Assembly: GCA_002731775.1 (NCBI GenBank)
Contig: PCCP01000061.1
Coordinates: forward strand, 9,388 to 52,827
DNA length: 43,440 bases
Reading direction: 5' to 3'
DNA from: Gammaproteobacteria bacterium
GTDB taxonomy: Bacteria; Pseudomonadota; Gammaproteobacteria; Pseudomonadales; Pseudohongiellaceae
The notes below the pieces were generated by a model, which did not search any database, had not been told where the DNA came from, and worked only from the letters and a program-made list of their open reading frames with translations. The translations under genes and the position numbers were made by a program. Of this stretch, positions 8,087-17,322 are shown in pieces (within the stretch, counting starts at the first letter, position 1; the number at the start of each line of letters is the position of its first letter).

Positions 8087-8751
8087 TGCAGCACGCTGGC
8101 TTCGCCAAAAAACTACCTCGCTTCATCGCCGTCGAAGGTCCCATCGGTGTGGGTAAAACCAGCCTCAGCAAAAGACTCGCGGCAAGTTTTAATTATGAAC
8201 TGCTGCTTGAAAACAGCGATGAAAACCCCTTCCTCGAGCGTTTCTACCAGAACCCCAAGGCCCATGCCTTGTCTACTCAGTTATATTTCCTGTTTCAGCG
8301 TGCCCAACAGATTCAAGAACTGCGTCAGGACGACATGTTCCAACCGGTAAGAGTCGCCGATTTTCTCATCGATAAAGACATGTTATTCGCCCAACAGAAT
8401 CTGGATTCTGAAGAGTATGAGCTCTACCTCAAGGTATTCCGACACCTGACCATAGATGCGCCAGTTCCGGATCTGGTGATTTATCTACAGGCCCCTACTT
8501 CCGTACTTCTCGATAGAATTCGCAAGCGCGGTGTCGAGGCTGAACAACTCATTGAACTGAGTTACCTGCAAAACCTCAATAGTGCCTATGCGGAGTTCTT
8601 CCACTACTTCAAGGGCCCTTCCCTGCTGATAATAAATTGCGCAGAGATAGATTTAGTGGAAAATGATGATGACTATCAGCAATTAGTCGACTATATTCTC
8701 ACCCTGCCCAATGGTGCCCACTATTTTAATCCGCGACCGTCACTGCTATAG
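8086..8751 (+). CDS. Deoxynucleoside kinase (dGK/dAK-type)
   Basis: Salvage enzyme that phosphorylates deoxynucleosides, probably deoxyadenosine or deoxyguanosine, using ATP. The protein has the P-loop GPIGVGKTS at residues 18-26 and the dNK-family segments ENPFLERFY, LYFLFQRAQQ and VADFLIDKD (the substrate-binding D-x(n)-D region). The lid motif is DRIRKRG. Length (221 aa) is normal for the bacterial dNK family. Start chosen at the ATG that overlaps the pcnB stop (TGATG); a GTG three bases upstream is equally open. Overlap with pcnB and the short gap to panB indicate one operon. It sits where folK is found in Pseudomonas but is unrelated to FolK. Substrate preference cannot be read from the sequence. 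Confidence 0.88.
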   Translation: MQHAGFAKKLPRFIAVEGPIGVGKTSLSKRLAASFNYELLLENSDENPFLERFYQNPKAHALSTQLYFLFQRAQQIQELRQDDMFQPVRVADFLIDKDMLFAQQNLDSEEYELYLKVFRHLTIDAPVPDLVIYLQAPTSVLLDRIRKRGVEAEQLIELSYLQNLNSAYAEFFHYFKGPSLLIINCAEIDLVENDDDYQQLVDYILTLPNGAHYFNPRPSLL

Positions 8752-8814
8752 CACGGTACTGATCCCGACCATGAAATTCGACGTAGACGATTCTCTCAAC
8801 TCAGCAAATTAACC

Positions 8815-9627
8815 ATGAGCGCACAGACACAGAGCCGGAATGTAAGCCTAACGACCCTGAGCAAGATCAAGCAAAGGGGAGAGAAGTTCGCCTGCCTCAC
8901 TGCTTATGATGCCTGTTTTGCCTCTATTTGCAGCGCCGCGGGGGTCGAGGTTCTGCTGGTAGGGGATTCACTGGGCATGGTGCTACAAGGCCACGATAGC
9001 ACCTTGCCCGTCACCATGGACGACATGGTTTATCACATGCAGTGCGTCAAGCGAGGCAACAAGGGCGCCCTGTTGATGGCGGACCTGCCGTTCATGAGCT
9101 ATGCCTCGGAACCCCAAACCCTGGAGAATGCCGCTCGCCTGATGCGTGCCGGCGCCCACATGGTGAAGCTGGAGGGCGGAGCCTGGATCGAAAATACCAC
9201 GCGATTGTTGGCCGAGCGCGGTATTCCCGTCTGCGCGCATATGGGTCTTACGCCACAATCGGTAAATCGAATCGGCGGATTCCATGTGCAGGGTCGGGAC
9301 ACGGAACAGGCGCAATCTATTATCGATGAAGCGCAACTATTGCAGAACGCAGGAGCCAGCGTCCTTTTACTGGAATGCGTCCCACGCAGCCTCGGCAAGG
9401 CCGTCACCGAAGTGTTGGACATACCGGTTATCGGCATCGGCGCAGGGCCCGATACGACGGCACAGATCATGGTGCTGCATGATGTATTGGGAGTATCTCC
9501 AATCACTCCAAAATTCGTCAAGAACTTTTTGACGCAGTCGAGTGACGGCATACCCGGGGCGATCAGGTCCTACGTAGACGCAGTTAAAGCCCAGACTTTC
9601 CCAGCCGAAGAACACTGCTTCACCTAG
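8815..9627 (+). CDS. panB: 3-methyl-2-oxobutanoate hydroxymethyltransferase
   Basis: First committed step of pantothenate synthesis: transfers a hydroxymethyl group from methylene-tetrahydrofolate to ketoisovalerate, giving ketopantoate. The 270-residue TIM-barrel protein shows LTAYDACFA (about 28-36), the [19 protein letters not shown] block (from 49), the metal-binding MADLPF aspartate (D90), VKLEGG and the late signature [19 protein letters not shown]. These are the standard PanB blocks. The spacing to panC is 21 bases. That gap contains a small GAGGG-CCGA-CCCTC hairpin at 9627-9640, starting at the last base of the panB stop codon. Start ATG 8815, with a weak ribosome-binding site. Confidence 0.96.
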   Translation: MSAQTQSRNVSLTTLSKIKQRGEKFACLTAYDACFASICSAAGVEVLLVGDSLGMVLQGHDSTLPVTMDDMVYHMQCVKRGNKGALLMADLPFMSYASEPQTLENAARLMRAGAHMVKLEGGAWIENTTRLLAERGIPVCAHMGLTPQSVNRIGGFHVQGRDTEQAQSIIDEAQLLQNAGASVLLLECVPRSLGKAVTEVLDIPVIGIGAGPDTTAQIMVLHDVLGVSPITPKFVKNFLTQSSDGIPGAIRSYVDAVKAQTFPAEEHCFT

Positions 9628-9648
9628 AGGGCCGACCCTCGAATTTCC

Positions 9649-10503
9649 ATGCACACCATCACCCATCAGCATGAACTGCGGGAAGTCCTGCACGATGCTT
9701 GCACTAGCGGGACATCTATCGGACTAGTCCCCACCATGGGTAATCTTCACGCCGGTCACATGGAACTGGTTAAGACCGCGAAGGCGAGTACCGACTGTGT
9801 TGTCAGCACTATCTTTGTCAATCCACTACAATTTGGTGCGAATGAAGATCTAAATGCCTATCCACGTACACTCGAAGCCGATAAAAACAAGTTAATCGCC
9901 CTGGACTGTGATTTCCTCTTCGCCCCTTCTGTCGAGGACTTGCTTGGTGCCTATCCGCAACAGCAAAGCCGTATCCACGTGCCCGGATTGTCAGAGGGAT
10001 TTTGCGGATCGAGTCGACCCGGGCACTTCGATGGAGTCGCCACCGTCGTCAACAAATTGATCAATATCGTCCAACCGGACAAGGCCTTCTTTGGGCTGAA
10101 AGATTATCAACAATTCCTCGTCATCAGGAAAATGGTGAGCGACCTGGCGCTGGATGTGAAAATTATCGGGGTTGAAACCCTACGAGCGGAATCTGGCCTG
10201 GCCTTGAGTTCGAGAAATAATTACCTGGGCGCGGAGCAACAACAAACTGCTGCCCTCATCTATCGATGTCTGATCGACACCGCCGCCAGCATCAAAGCGG
10301 GTGATCGTGACTACAATAATCTGGAAACCAGTGCCAGGGACAGGCTCGCAGGTGCTGGCATCAAGCCAGACTATTTCTCCATTTGCAACGCCATCAACCT
10401 GCAAGCCGCCGCCGAGAGTGAGTCCCAATTTGTCATCCTCGCCGCCGCTTATATCGGTCCCAGCCGTCTTATCGACAACATTCGATTCGAATTAGGTGAC
10501 TAG
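9649..10503 (+). CDS. panC: Pantothenate synthetase (pantoate--beta-alanine ligase)
   Basis: Condenses pantoate and beta-alanine with ATP to pantothenate. The 284-residue protein has the nucleotidyltransferase motif VPTMGNLHAGH (27-37, with the H-x-G-H signature as HAGH), SIFVNPLQFG-like TIFVNPLQFG, FCGSSRPGHFDGVATVV, FFGLKDYQQ and the KMSKS-like SGLALSSRNNYL. All are canonical for PanC. It forms the panBC pair, as in most Proteobacteria. The third gene of the pathway, panD (beta-alanine supply), present next to panC in Pseudomonas, is not in this window. Confidence 0.96.
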   Translation: MHTITHQHELREVLHDACTSGTSIGLVPTMGNLHAGHMELVKTAKASTDCVVSTIFVNPLQFGANEDLNAYPRTLEADKNKLIALDCDFLFAPSVEDLLGAYPQQQSRIHVPGLSEGFCGSSRPGHFDGVATVVNKLINIVQPDKAFFGLKDYQQFLVIRKMVSDLALDVKIIGVETLRAESGLALSSRNNYLGAEQQQTAALIYRCLIDTAASIKAGDRDYNNLETSARDRLAGAGIKPDYFSICNAINLQAAAESESQFVILAAAYIGPSRLIDNIRFELGD

Positions 10504-10703
10504 TCTAGGCAGTGCTTGGGTATAAGCTGGACGCACTGGTTTCCCCGGCGCGTTTGCCGGTCCCGTGTGTTGAGTAGCCCTGTGCTTTGAGGCATACTAC
10601 TGAGCCTCTTTTTGGTCTTGTGCGAGACTTTTAGTGGCCATCAATCTTTTGGCCATTACTCCAGAGCCCCGCGTCTCATCAAGATTATATGCAGGAAAGA
10701 TAA

Positions 10704-12641
10704 ATGTCCGAAGACAAAATCTATGAAGTTAACGAAGCGGAAAAGAATCGCAGCCATCTGGATGCGGCCCAATTCCAGAAACTCTACCAACAATCCATAG
10801 AGTCTCCCGAGGAATTTTGGGCTGAGCAGGCTGGTAAATTAATCCACTGGCATAAACCCTGGAAATCAGTTTGTCGTAGCGACTTTCGCAAGGCAGAAAC
10901 GAGCTGGTTTGCTGGCGCCAAGTTAAACGTAGCCTTTAACTGTATCGATCGGCACCTGGACCGCCGGGGCGAACAGACCGCCATTATCTGGGAGGGCGAT
11001 GAACCAACAGATGATAAACATATTACTTACCGGGAGTTACACTCCCATGTCTGTAAACTCGCCAATGCCCTGAAACGCAGGGGTGTGGTTAAGGGGGATC
11101 GAGTCTGTATCTATATGCCGATGATTCCCGAAGCCACCTATGCAATGCTGGCTTGCGCCCGCATCGGGGCGGTTCATTCTGTCGTCTTCGGTGGCTTCTC
11201 TCCAGAGTCGCTCAAGGACCGCATCCTGGATTCAGATTGTCAAACTGTTATCACTGCCGACGAGGGCGTCAGGGGCGGCAAGACAATTCCGTTGAAGGCC
11301 AATGTCGATGCAGCATTGGAGAACTGCCCAGGGGTTCACTCCGTATTCGTGGTAAGGCGCACCAACGCCGAGGTGGGCTGGGTTGACGAACGGGACATTT
11401 GCTATCACAAGATCACCGCCGCCGAGAGCGATCAGTGCGAAGTCGAACTCATGGACGCAGAAGACCCCCTGTTTATTTTGTACACATCAGGCTCAACGGG
11501 AAAACCAAAGGGAGTGCTTCACACCACCGCTGGATATTTGTTGGGGGCATGTATCACACATAAATATGTGTTCGACTATCATGATGGCGATGTCTACTGG
11601 TGTACTGCCGATGTGGGTTGGGTAACTGGTCACTCCTACATCGTGTACGGGCCGCTAGTCAACGGGGCCATCACACTTATGTTTGAAGGCATCCCCACCT
11701 ATCCTGATGCCTCCCGATTTTGGCAGGTTATAGACAAACACCAGGTGAATATTTTCTACACGGCACCGACCGCAATTCGCGCCTTGATGGCCCTGGGAGA
11801 TGACCCAGTTGCATGCACCTCACGTAGCTCCTTAACCCTATTGGGTTCCGTCGGTGAACCCATAAATCCAGAGGCCTGGGAGTGGTACTACCATGTCGTT
11901 GGCGACGCCCGTTGTGCCATCGTTGATACCTGGTGGCAGACCGAAACCGGGGCGATCATGATCACTCCCATGCCGGGCGTAACTGACTTGAAGCCGGGCT
12001 CGGCCAGCACCCCGTTCTTCGGCGTCAAGGCGGCGCTGCTGGATGCAGATGGCAAGGAACTTGCCGGCGCGGCCACGGGCAACCTGGTGCTATGCCAGAG
12101 CTGGCCCAGCCAGATAAGAAGCATATATGGTGACCATCAACGCTGCATCGACACCTATTTTAAAACCTATCCAGGCTACTATTTCACCGGCGACAGCGCC
12201 CGTCGCGATAGCGATGGTTATTACTGGATTACCGGCCGGGTGGATGATGTCATTAACGTTTCTGGCCATCGACTCGGCACTGCCGAGATAGAAAGTGCGC
12301 TGGTTTTACATGCCCAGGTGGCAGAGGCTGCGGTGGTTGATTACCCCCATGATATCAAAGGGCAGGGAATCTATGCCTATGTCACGCTGATGACAGGCAT
12401 CGAAGAATCCGAGGAACTTCGGGCCGAACTGGCTAAATTTGTTGGCAAGGAGATAGGCGCATTTGCCAGACCGGAGATCATTCAGTTCGCACCGAGTCTG
12501 CCAAAGACCCGCTCCGGGAAGATAATGCGTCGAATTCTGCGCAAGATTGCGGCTAATGAATTGGAGAATTTAGGTGATATCACCACCCTGGCCGAACCGG
12601 CCGTAGTCGATCACCTGATTGAGAATCGCGCCAATCGATAG
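10704..12641 (+). CDS. acs: Acetyl-CoA synthetase
   Basis: Activates acetate to acetyl-CoA through acetyl-AMP, allowing growth on acetate or recovery of it. The 645-residue protein matches Acs over its whole length. It has the acetate-binding region [15 protein letters not shown], the ATP motif [22 protein letters not shown], the WWQTETG motif and the hinge-region [10 protein letters not shown]. The C-terminal [11 protein letters not shown] carries K606, the lysine that is reversibly acetylated in this family. A Shine-Dalgarno (AGGAAAG) lies six bases before the ATG. The 200-base gap before it contains a direct repeat TGGCCAT...TGGCCAT near 10634 but no gene. In Pseudomonas an acetyl-CoA synthetase gene also lies a few genes after panC. 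Confidence 0.96.
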   Translation: MSEDKIYEVNEAEKNRSHLDAAQFQKLYQQSIESPEEFWAEQAGKLIHWHKPWKSVCRSDFRKAETSWFAGAKLNVAFNCIDRHLDRRGEQTAIIWEGDEPTDDKHITYRELHSHVCKLANALKRRGVVKGDRVCIYMPMIPEATYAMLACARIGAVHSVVFGGFSPESLKDRILDSDCQTVITADEGVRGGKTIPLKANVDAALENCPGVHSVFVVRRTNAEVGWVDERDICYHKITAAESDQCEVELMDAEDPLFILYTSGSTGKPKGVLHTTAGYLLGACITHKYVFDYHDGDVYWCTADVGWVTGHSYIVYGPLVNGAITLMFEGIPTYPDASRFWQVIDKHQVNIFYTAPTAIRALMALGDDPVACTSRSSLTLLGSVGEPINPEAWEWYYHVVGDARCAIVDTWWQTETGAIMITPMPGVTDLKPGSASTPFFGVKAALLDADGKELAGAATGNLVLCQSWPSQIRSIYGDHQRCIDTYFKTYPGYYFTGDSARRDSDGYYWITGRVDDVINVSGHRLGTAEIESALVLHAQVAEAAVVDYPHDIKGQGIYAYVTLMTGIEESEELRAELAKFVGKEIGAFARPEIIQFAPSLPKTRSGKIMRRILRKIAANELENLGDITTLAEPAVVDHLIENRANR

Positions 12642-12736
12642 AGTGCCTTTTCATAACCCTCAATTTCCAGTGCGCATCGATATTTTAACCACTGCCAATT
12701 CCGTCAACACTCAAATAGATATCATTCTGGGGGCCG

Positions 12737-14050
12737 GTGATCAAATTCGGGATTAAAGATTCCCTCGTAGTACGAGGCGCGAATACTCTTATCGGACTGT
12801 TCCCCCTCACCTTGCAGGGCACGATAACACTGGGTCTCAGCGCCATTGTCTTGAAAGTCTATGGCTATGGCAGCATGGATTTGGTGGTATTTTCCCTGAC
12901 CATCTGCGCCCTGACTATTCTGATCTTCAGCCTGTTTTGCGCCGTGGTCAGCGGTATCGTCATGCAGCGACGTATTCATAATGACCTGCGCCACCAGGTC
13001 GAAGCTCATGAACCCATTCGTGCGGAAGCGGGGTTTCCTAATGAAACCGGATTTTCTCTATCGACTCCAAACTTCCTGCCACTAGTAAAACTATCCTGGC
13101 GCATTGTCTATCCTGACTATTTACCTACTCGAATTCGATTGTCTGCCGACAAACGATTGCTTGAGGAAATCATTCCCCGCAAGCGCTGTAAATCCGATAC
13201 CGTCATTAGAGCATTTACAGTCTCGGATGTGCTGGGTTTTTGCCGATATTCGTGGCGACAAACCCAGGAAGTCCCCTGCATGGTGTTACCCAGGACCAAC
13301 AGCATTAAGCCCCTGCCCTTGCTCCGCTCCCTCACAGCAGAAGATGGCATACCCAACCCTAGCGGTGATCCGGACGGCGATCGCATGGAAATCCGCCGCT
13401 ATGTGCCTGGTGATTCGGTACGAAATATCATGTGGAAAGTCTATGCCCGCAATCGGCAACTAAACGTGCGCCTGGCTGAAAAGAGTGTGTTTCACAGTCG
13501 GCGTACCGTCGCCTATCTATTAGGCAGTCGCAATGATGAAGCTGCCGCGGCGGTGGCCAGGATCGCACTCGAATCCGGTGTGCTGGGGGAGGACTGGGCA
13601 TTCGCCGCAGACGGCGCGGAACAAGCCTGTGAATCACTGCCGGTGGCGCTGGAAGCCGTCGCCAGATCAAGAGCCATTGGATCTGCACACGCTTATGGAC
13701 TAGACCACTTCCTGGATAGCGCCATTGCCAACGCTGGTGCCCATTGTATCGTCTTTGCCGCCGCCGAACTGACGCCCTGGCTTGGCCCGTTAAAGAACAC
13801 TATTGCCCGTTATTCCGGTCAGTTTTCACTGGTACTGGCTACCGATGGCCTCAACGACATCCCCTGGCCAGGCCTTTGGCAGCGTCTATTGTTGACCGAT
13901 GGGCGAAACCGCAGTAAAGACGAAAAAAATGGGGGTTCCAGGGCTGAATTGCTCAATTTGTTGACCGATCTGAGCCAGCTAGTAGAATCCACCCTGATAG
14001 TAGACAGAAAAACCGGCCTTAGCTTCGATCACAAGCTGAGAAAAGTGTAA
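12737..14050 (+). CDS. DUF58 domain membrane protein
   Basis: First gene of a DUF58, transglutaminase, MoxR and TPR cluster. The 437-residue protein begins with two hydrophobic segments (about residues 17-40 and 45-75). A periplasmic or cytosolic beta-rich part follows. The DUF58 signature is at about 215-240, reading DGDRMEIRRYVPGDS followed by RNIMWKVYARNRQL. DUF58 proteins resemble von Willebrand A proteins and are functional partners of MoxR ATPases; the exact role is unknown. Start is GTG at 12737, after the G-rich CTGGGGG. The gene ends three bases before the next ATG, so translation is probably coupled. Confidence 0.85.
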   Translation: MIKFGIKDSLVVRGANTLIGLFPLTLQGTITLGLSAIVLKVYGYGSMDLVVFSLTICALTILIFSLFCAVVSGIVMQRRIHNDLRHQVEAHEPIRAEAGFPNETGFSLSTPNFLPLVKLSWRIVYPDYLPTRIRLSADKRLLEEIIPRKRCKSDTVIRAFTVSDVLGFCRYSWRQTQEVPCMVLPRTNSIKPLPLLRSLTAEDGIPNPSGDPDGDRMEIRRYVPGDSVRNIMWKVYARNRQLNVRLAEKSVFHSRRTVAYLLGSRNDEAAAAVARIALESGVLGEDWAFAADGAEQACESLPVALEAVARSRAIGSAHAYGLDHFLDSAIANAGAHCIVFAAAELTPWLGPLKNTIARYSGQFSLVLATDGLNDIPWPGLWQRLLLTDGRNRSKDEKNGGSRAELLNLLTDLSQLVESTLIVDRKTGLSFDHKLRKV

Positions 14051-14053
14051 TCA

Positions 14054-16210
14054 ATGGCCCAAGATATGACAATGACAGCCGATTCTTCAGCCCATCACTT
14101 TCTACCCACCAGTTTGCGCGCGGTCATTATCGCCAGCGCTCTGTGGGTACTCAGCCTCTCCCTTACGGTTTTTAGCGGGTCTGTCGCTGCATTACTGGGA
14201 TGCCTGATCGCCTGTTACCTGGTGGACTGGGGTATAAACCGATCACCTCTGGACCGACTGCGCCTGCTGTCGATCGTACTTGTCTGTGCTGCCCTGTTCG
14301 GTCTGGGCTTGATTCTGGCCGCCGTGATGACGGGAACCGACTTGCTTGCGAACCTGGCATCGCCGATCTACACCTTCAACGCCAGCGAATTTATTAAATG
14401 GTTCGCGGTCAGTTTCTCGCTAACCGTGTTGTTAAGAGCCCTGGCCCACCGCACCAGCTTCGGGGCGGTACTGGAGATATTCTTTGTCGCCAGCGCCTTT
14501 GTCATTACCCTGTCGGCCCATCGCAATGGCATGATTCATCGCCCCTTCTTCATCGGGGATTTTGCCCTGACCCGTGGCATAGATCCTGCGTCTATATTGA
14601 TGGTATTGGGATGTGGCACCGTATTGTCCCTGGCGGCCCTGTTAATGCTGGAAAATCACCAAAAGCGCCTACCCTATCACTTCACGGTGTTGGGACTACT
14701 CTGCTTCTCCCTGGTTATTTACGTGCGGACATTTGGATTGCCTACACCCCAACTCACCGACGACCTCGGCCTCACCGGGAACGAGGGCATTGGCAGTAAT
14801 TCGCAACGGGAAAACCCGTTTCGAGATGGACAGAACGACAGCGGCGACAAGGAGGCGCCCGTGGCAATCGTGGTGTTTCGCGATGACTATACGCCGGTTA
14901 ATGGTTCCTATTACTTCCGTGAATCCGCCTACTCCCAGTTCAACGGCAACATGCTCGATTTCACCACTCGCGACGACATGGACCAGGATTTGATCGAAAT
15001 ATTTACCAATGCCGCGGTGGAAACTTCCCAGTTGCCGGCATCCATAAATGAACGTACTGCGGTCAGAACCAGCATCGGATTGTTGGTGTCCCATCGGTCC
15101 CCGTTTGGTCTGGACAGTCCGGTCGCCTACCAGAGTACACCGAATCCAAACAACCTGAGATTCAAGCGCACCTACGACGCATACTCCCTGGCGCCGGAAT
15201 TCGACTTCAAATATTTAATTGGCAGGGAAGTGGGTAGAGAAGACTGGTCCGCGGAAGTCTGGCAGGAATATGTGGCCATACCCAACGATCCCCGCTACCA
15301 GGCGCTTGCCGAAACCCTGATCGCCGACCTCAAACCGCAATATATGAACGACCCTTTCGCCAGGGCCTGGGCCGTGAAGACGTATTTGGATGAGAATGGC
15401 ATCTACTCGTTGAAGAACCAACATGCCTATGAATCTGATCCTGCCGCCTCTTTCCTGTTTGGCGATCTGACCGGCTACTGCATGCATTTTTCCTTTGCCG
15501 CGACCTATCTGTTTCGCAGCCTCGGCATCCCTACCCGCGTAGGTATTGGCTACTCCGTACCCGCAAGCAACCGCGCCGGCGGTTCTTCTTTGTTGATTCA
15601 GGCGGTACATGGCCATGCCTGGCCGGAGATTTATTTTCAGGATATCGGCTGGGTGATCGTCGATCCGGCACCCCAACAGACGCTGGTGGATATGACCACC
15701 GCGCCGCAAGATAGTTTGCAACAGTTGCTGGGAGATATGTTGCGAGATCAAACCTCGTTTGAGGACTTTCTCCAGTCCCGCCAACCACCGTTTATCGATA
15801 TCCAATTGTTACTCAATTTGACCTACGCTCTAATCGCTCTCGCCCTCGCCGCCGCATATGCCATCAAGTATTATCGATTGTGGATTCCAGCGCATGCCGA
15901 TGCAGACCAGCAGTACCGCGTGGTTTACCGGGCCGTACTGGATCAATTGGCGGCTGTGGGATACCACCGCGACTACGGCGAAAGTCGTGAACAGTTCGCG
16001 ACTCGGGTCGCTGAGACTGCACCCACGTTACCATCGATGACCCATTATCACCTGCATCGCGCCCTCGGTGATGCCGATTCCCAGGGTTTTGACAGGCAGC
16101 AATGGCAGCTATTGCGTGACAGCATCAGCAAGGAAATTCAGCACAATGTCGTCACCTGGAAAAAAGTACTGGCGAAAATAAATCCATTCACCTGGGTACT
16201 AAGCAAATAA
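14054..16210 (+). CDS. Transglutaminase-like membrane protein (TgpA family)
   Basis: The 718-residue protein starts with about seven membrane helices (roughly residues 20-225). A large extracytoplasmic domain contains the transglutaminase/cysteine protease fold, then a further helix (about 578-600) and a cytosolic tail. The catalytic triad is visible: C476 in LTGYCMHFSFAATYLFRSL, H521 in HGHAWPEI and D537 in VIVDPAP. This is the layout of TgpA (PA2873) of Pseudomonas aeruginosa, an inner-membrane protein with periplasmic transglutaminase activity that is essential there. Natural substrates are not known. It sits between DUF58 and MoxR genes, the usual company of this family. Confidence 0.88.
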   Translation: MAQDMTMTADSSAHHFLPTSLRAVIIASALWVLSLSLTVFSGSVAALLGCLIACYLVDWGINRSPLDRLRLLSIVLVCAALFGLGLILAAVMTGTDLLANLASPIYTFNASEFIKWFAVSFSLTVLLRALAHRTSFGAVLEIFFVASAFVITLSAHRNGMIHRPFFIGDFALTRGIDPASILMVLGCGTVLSLAALLMLENHQKRLPYHFTVLGLLCFSLVIYVRTFGLPTPQLTDDLGLTGNEGIGSNSQRENPFRDGQNDSGDKEAPVAIVVFRDDYTPVNGSYYFRESAYSQFNGNMLDFTTRDDMDQDLIEIFTNAAVETSQLPASINERTAVRTSIGLLVSHRSPFGLDSPVAYQSTPNPNNLRFKRTYDAYSLAPEFDFKYLIGREVGREDWSAEVWQEYVAIPNDPRYQALAETLIADLKPQYMNDPFARAWAVKTYLDENGIYSLKNQHAYESDPAASFLFGDLTGYCMHFSFAATYLFRSLGIPTRVGIGYSVPASNRAGGSSLLIQAVHGHAWPEIYFQDIGWVIVDPAPQQTLVDMTTAPQDSLQQLLGDMLRDQTSFEDFLQSRQPPFIDIQLLLNLTYALIALALAAAYAIKYYRLWIPAHADADQQYRVVYRAVLDQLAAVGYHRDYGESREQFATRVAETAPTLPSMTHYHLHRALGDADSQGFDRQQWQLLRDSISKEIQHNVVTWKKVLAKINPFTWVLSK

Positions 16211-16245
16211 GCCATTGCGGCAAGCATCCCTAACTGGAGTAGACA

Positions 16246-17322
16246 ATGACATCTGAAAGTGTCGCCGATATGACCGGGATCGAAGAATCGGCAGATAGTG
16301 ACAATTCCCCTGCGGCGGAAACTCAACTATCGAATTCTGTCGCTGTATTGACGACCCTGATGGACACGGTGCAGCAACAGGTGCTGGGCCGGGACGACGT
16401 CATCGAACTGGCGATCATTGCCCTCGTCGCCGACGGCCATATCCTGTTAGAAGATTTCCCCGGCTCAGGCAAGACCACGCTGGCAAAAGCGTTGGGCGAG
16501 GCCATTACCGACCCCAGGTTCCCCTCCGAACGACAGAACCAATCATCGGAGGGAAGCATCGTGCCCTTTCGTCGCATTCAGTTCACGCCGGACCTGCTAC
16601 CTTCCGATATTACCGGTGTGCCGATTTTTGACAGCAACAGCAATGCTTTTCACTTTCGCCACGGCCCCTTGTTCGCTCATGTGGTACTGGCGGATGAAAT
16701 CAACCGCACCTCGCCCAAGGTGCAATCGGCGATGCTGGAAGCCATGGGAGAGAAACAGGTAACGGTGGATAATACGACTTACTTTCTGGATGAGTTGTTT
16801 TTTGTGATCGCCACCCAGAATCCACTGGACCTCGTTGGCACCTACCCACTACCGACTCCGCAACTGGATCGCTTCCTATTCAAGATCACCATGGATCATA
16901 TCGATCGCGATGCGGAACTGGACGTGCTTGACACTTACAAATCCCGCCGAGATAAACTGGGCAAGCGCAACACCGTGACCCGGGAACAGGTACTGGCGGC
17001 GCGCGCGCAGATAGATGCCGATGTGGCGATTAGTTCCGCAGTGAAAATTGCGCTGGTAGACATCTCGAGGAATCTACGGCAAGACGACCGGGTGTTACAG
17101 GGCAATTCGACTCGCAGCATGGTGTTGATGCTACCGGCACTACAGGTATCGGCGGCACTACGGAGCCGCAATTTCGTCAGTGCAGAAGATATCGAGCTAT
17201 TGCTGCCCCGGGTGCTCGAGCATCGCATCGAGCTCGCGCCAGGTGTCTCCGATATTGCCGGAATCCTGGCCGACAATATGCGAGCGCCAATGGAGCAACT
17301 CGCGAGGGGAACCCTCAGTTGA
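16246..17322 (+). CDS. MoxR family AAA+ ATPase
   Basis: MoxR ATPases act as chaperones that mature partner enzymes or membrane complexes. The 358-residue protein has Walker A in DFPGSGKTTLAKAL (about residue 70), the Walker B region VVLADEINRTSPKVQSAMLEAMGE, sensor 1 in FVIATQNPLDLVGTYPLP, then PQLDRFLFKI and the lid domain ending in LLPRVLEHRIELAPG. An insertion between Walker A and the next strand (residues about 85-105, polar and serine-rich) is slightly longer than usual. The last bases overlap the start of the TPR gene. It probably acts on the DUF58 and transglutaminase products encoded directly upstream. Confidence 0.93.
   Translation: MTSESVADMTGIEESADSDNSPAAETQLSNSVAVLTTLMDTVQQQVLGRDDVIELAIIALVADGHILLEDFPGSGKTTLAKALGEAITDPRFPSERQNQSSEGSIVPFRRIQFTPDLLPSDITGVPIFDSNSNAFHFRHGPLFAHVVLADEINRTSPKVQSAMLEAMGEKQVTVDNTTYFLDELFFVIATQNPLDLVGTYPLPTPQLDRFLFKITMDHIDRDAELDVLDTYKSRRDKLGKRNTVTREQVLAARAQIDADVAISSAVKIALVDISRNLRQDDRVLQGNSTRSMVLMLPALQVSAALRSRNFVSAEDIELLLPRVLEHRIELAPGVSDIAGILADNMRAPMEQLARGTLS

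Noticed and set aside
9627-9640. GAGGG-CCGA-CCCTC hairpin between panB and panC as a terminator or attenuator.
   Set aside because: The stem is only 5 bp with no T-tract, inside an operon; not supported as a regulatory element.
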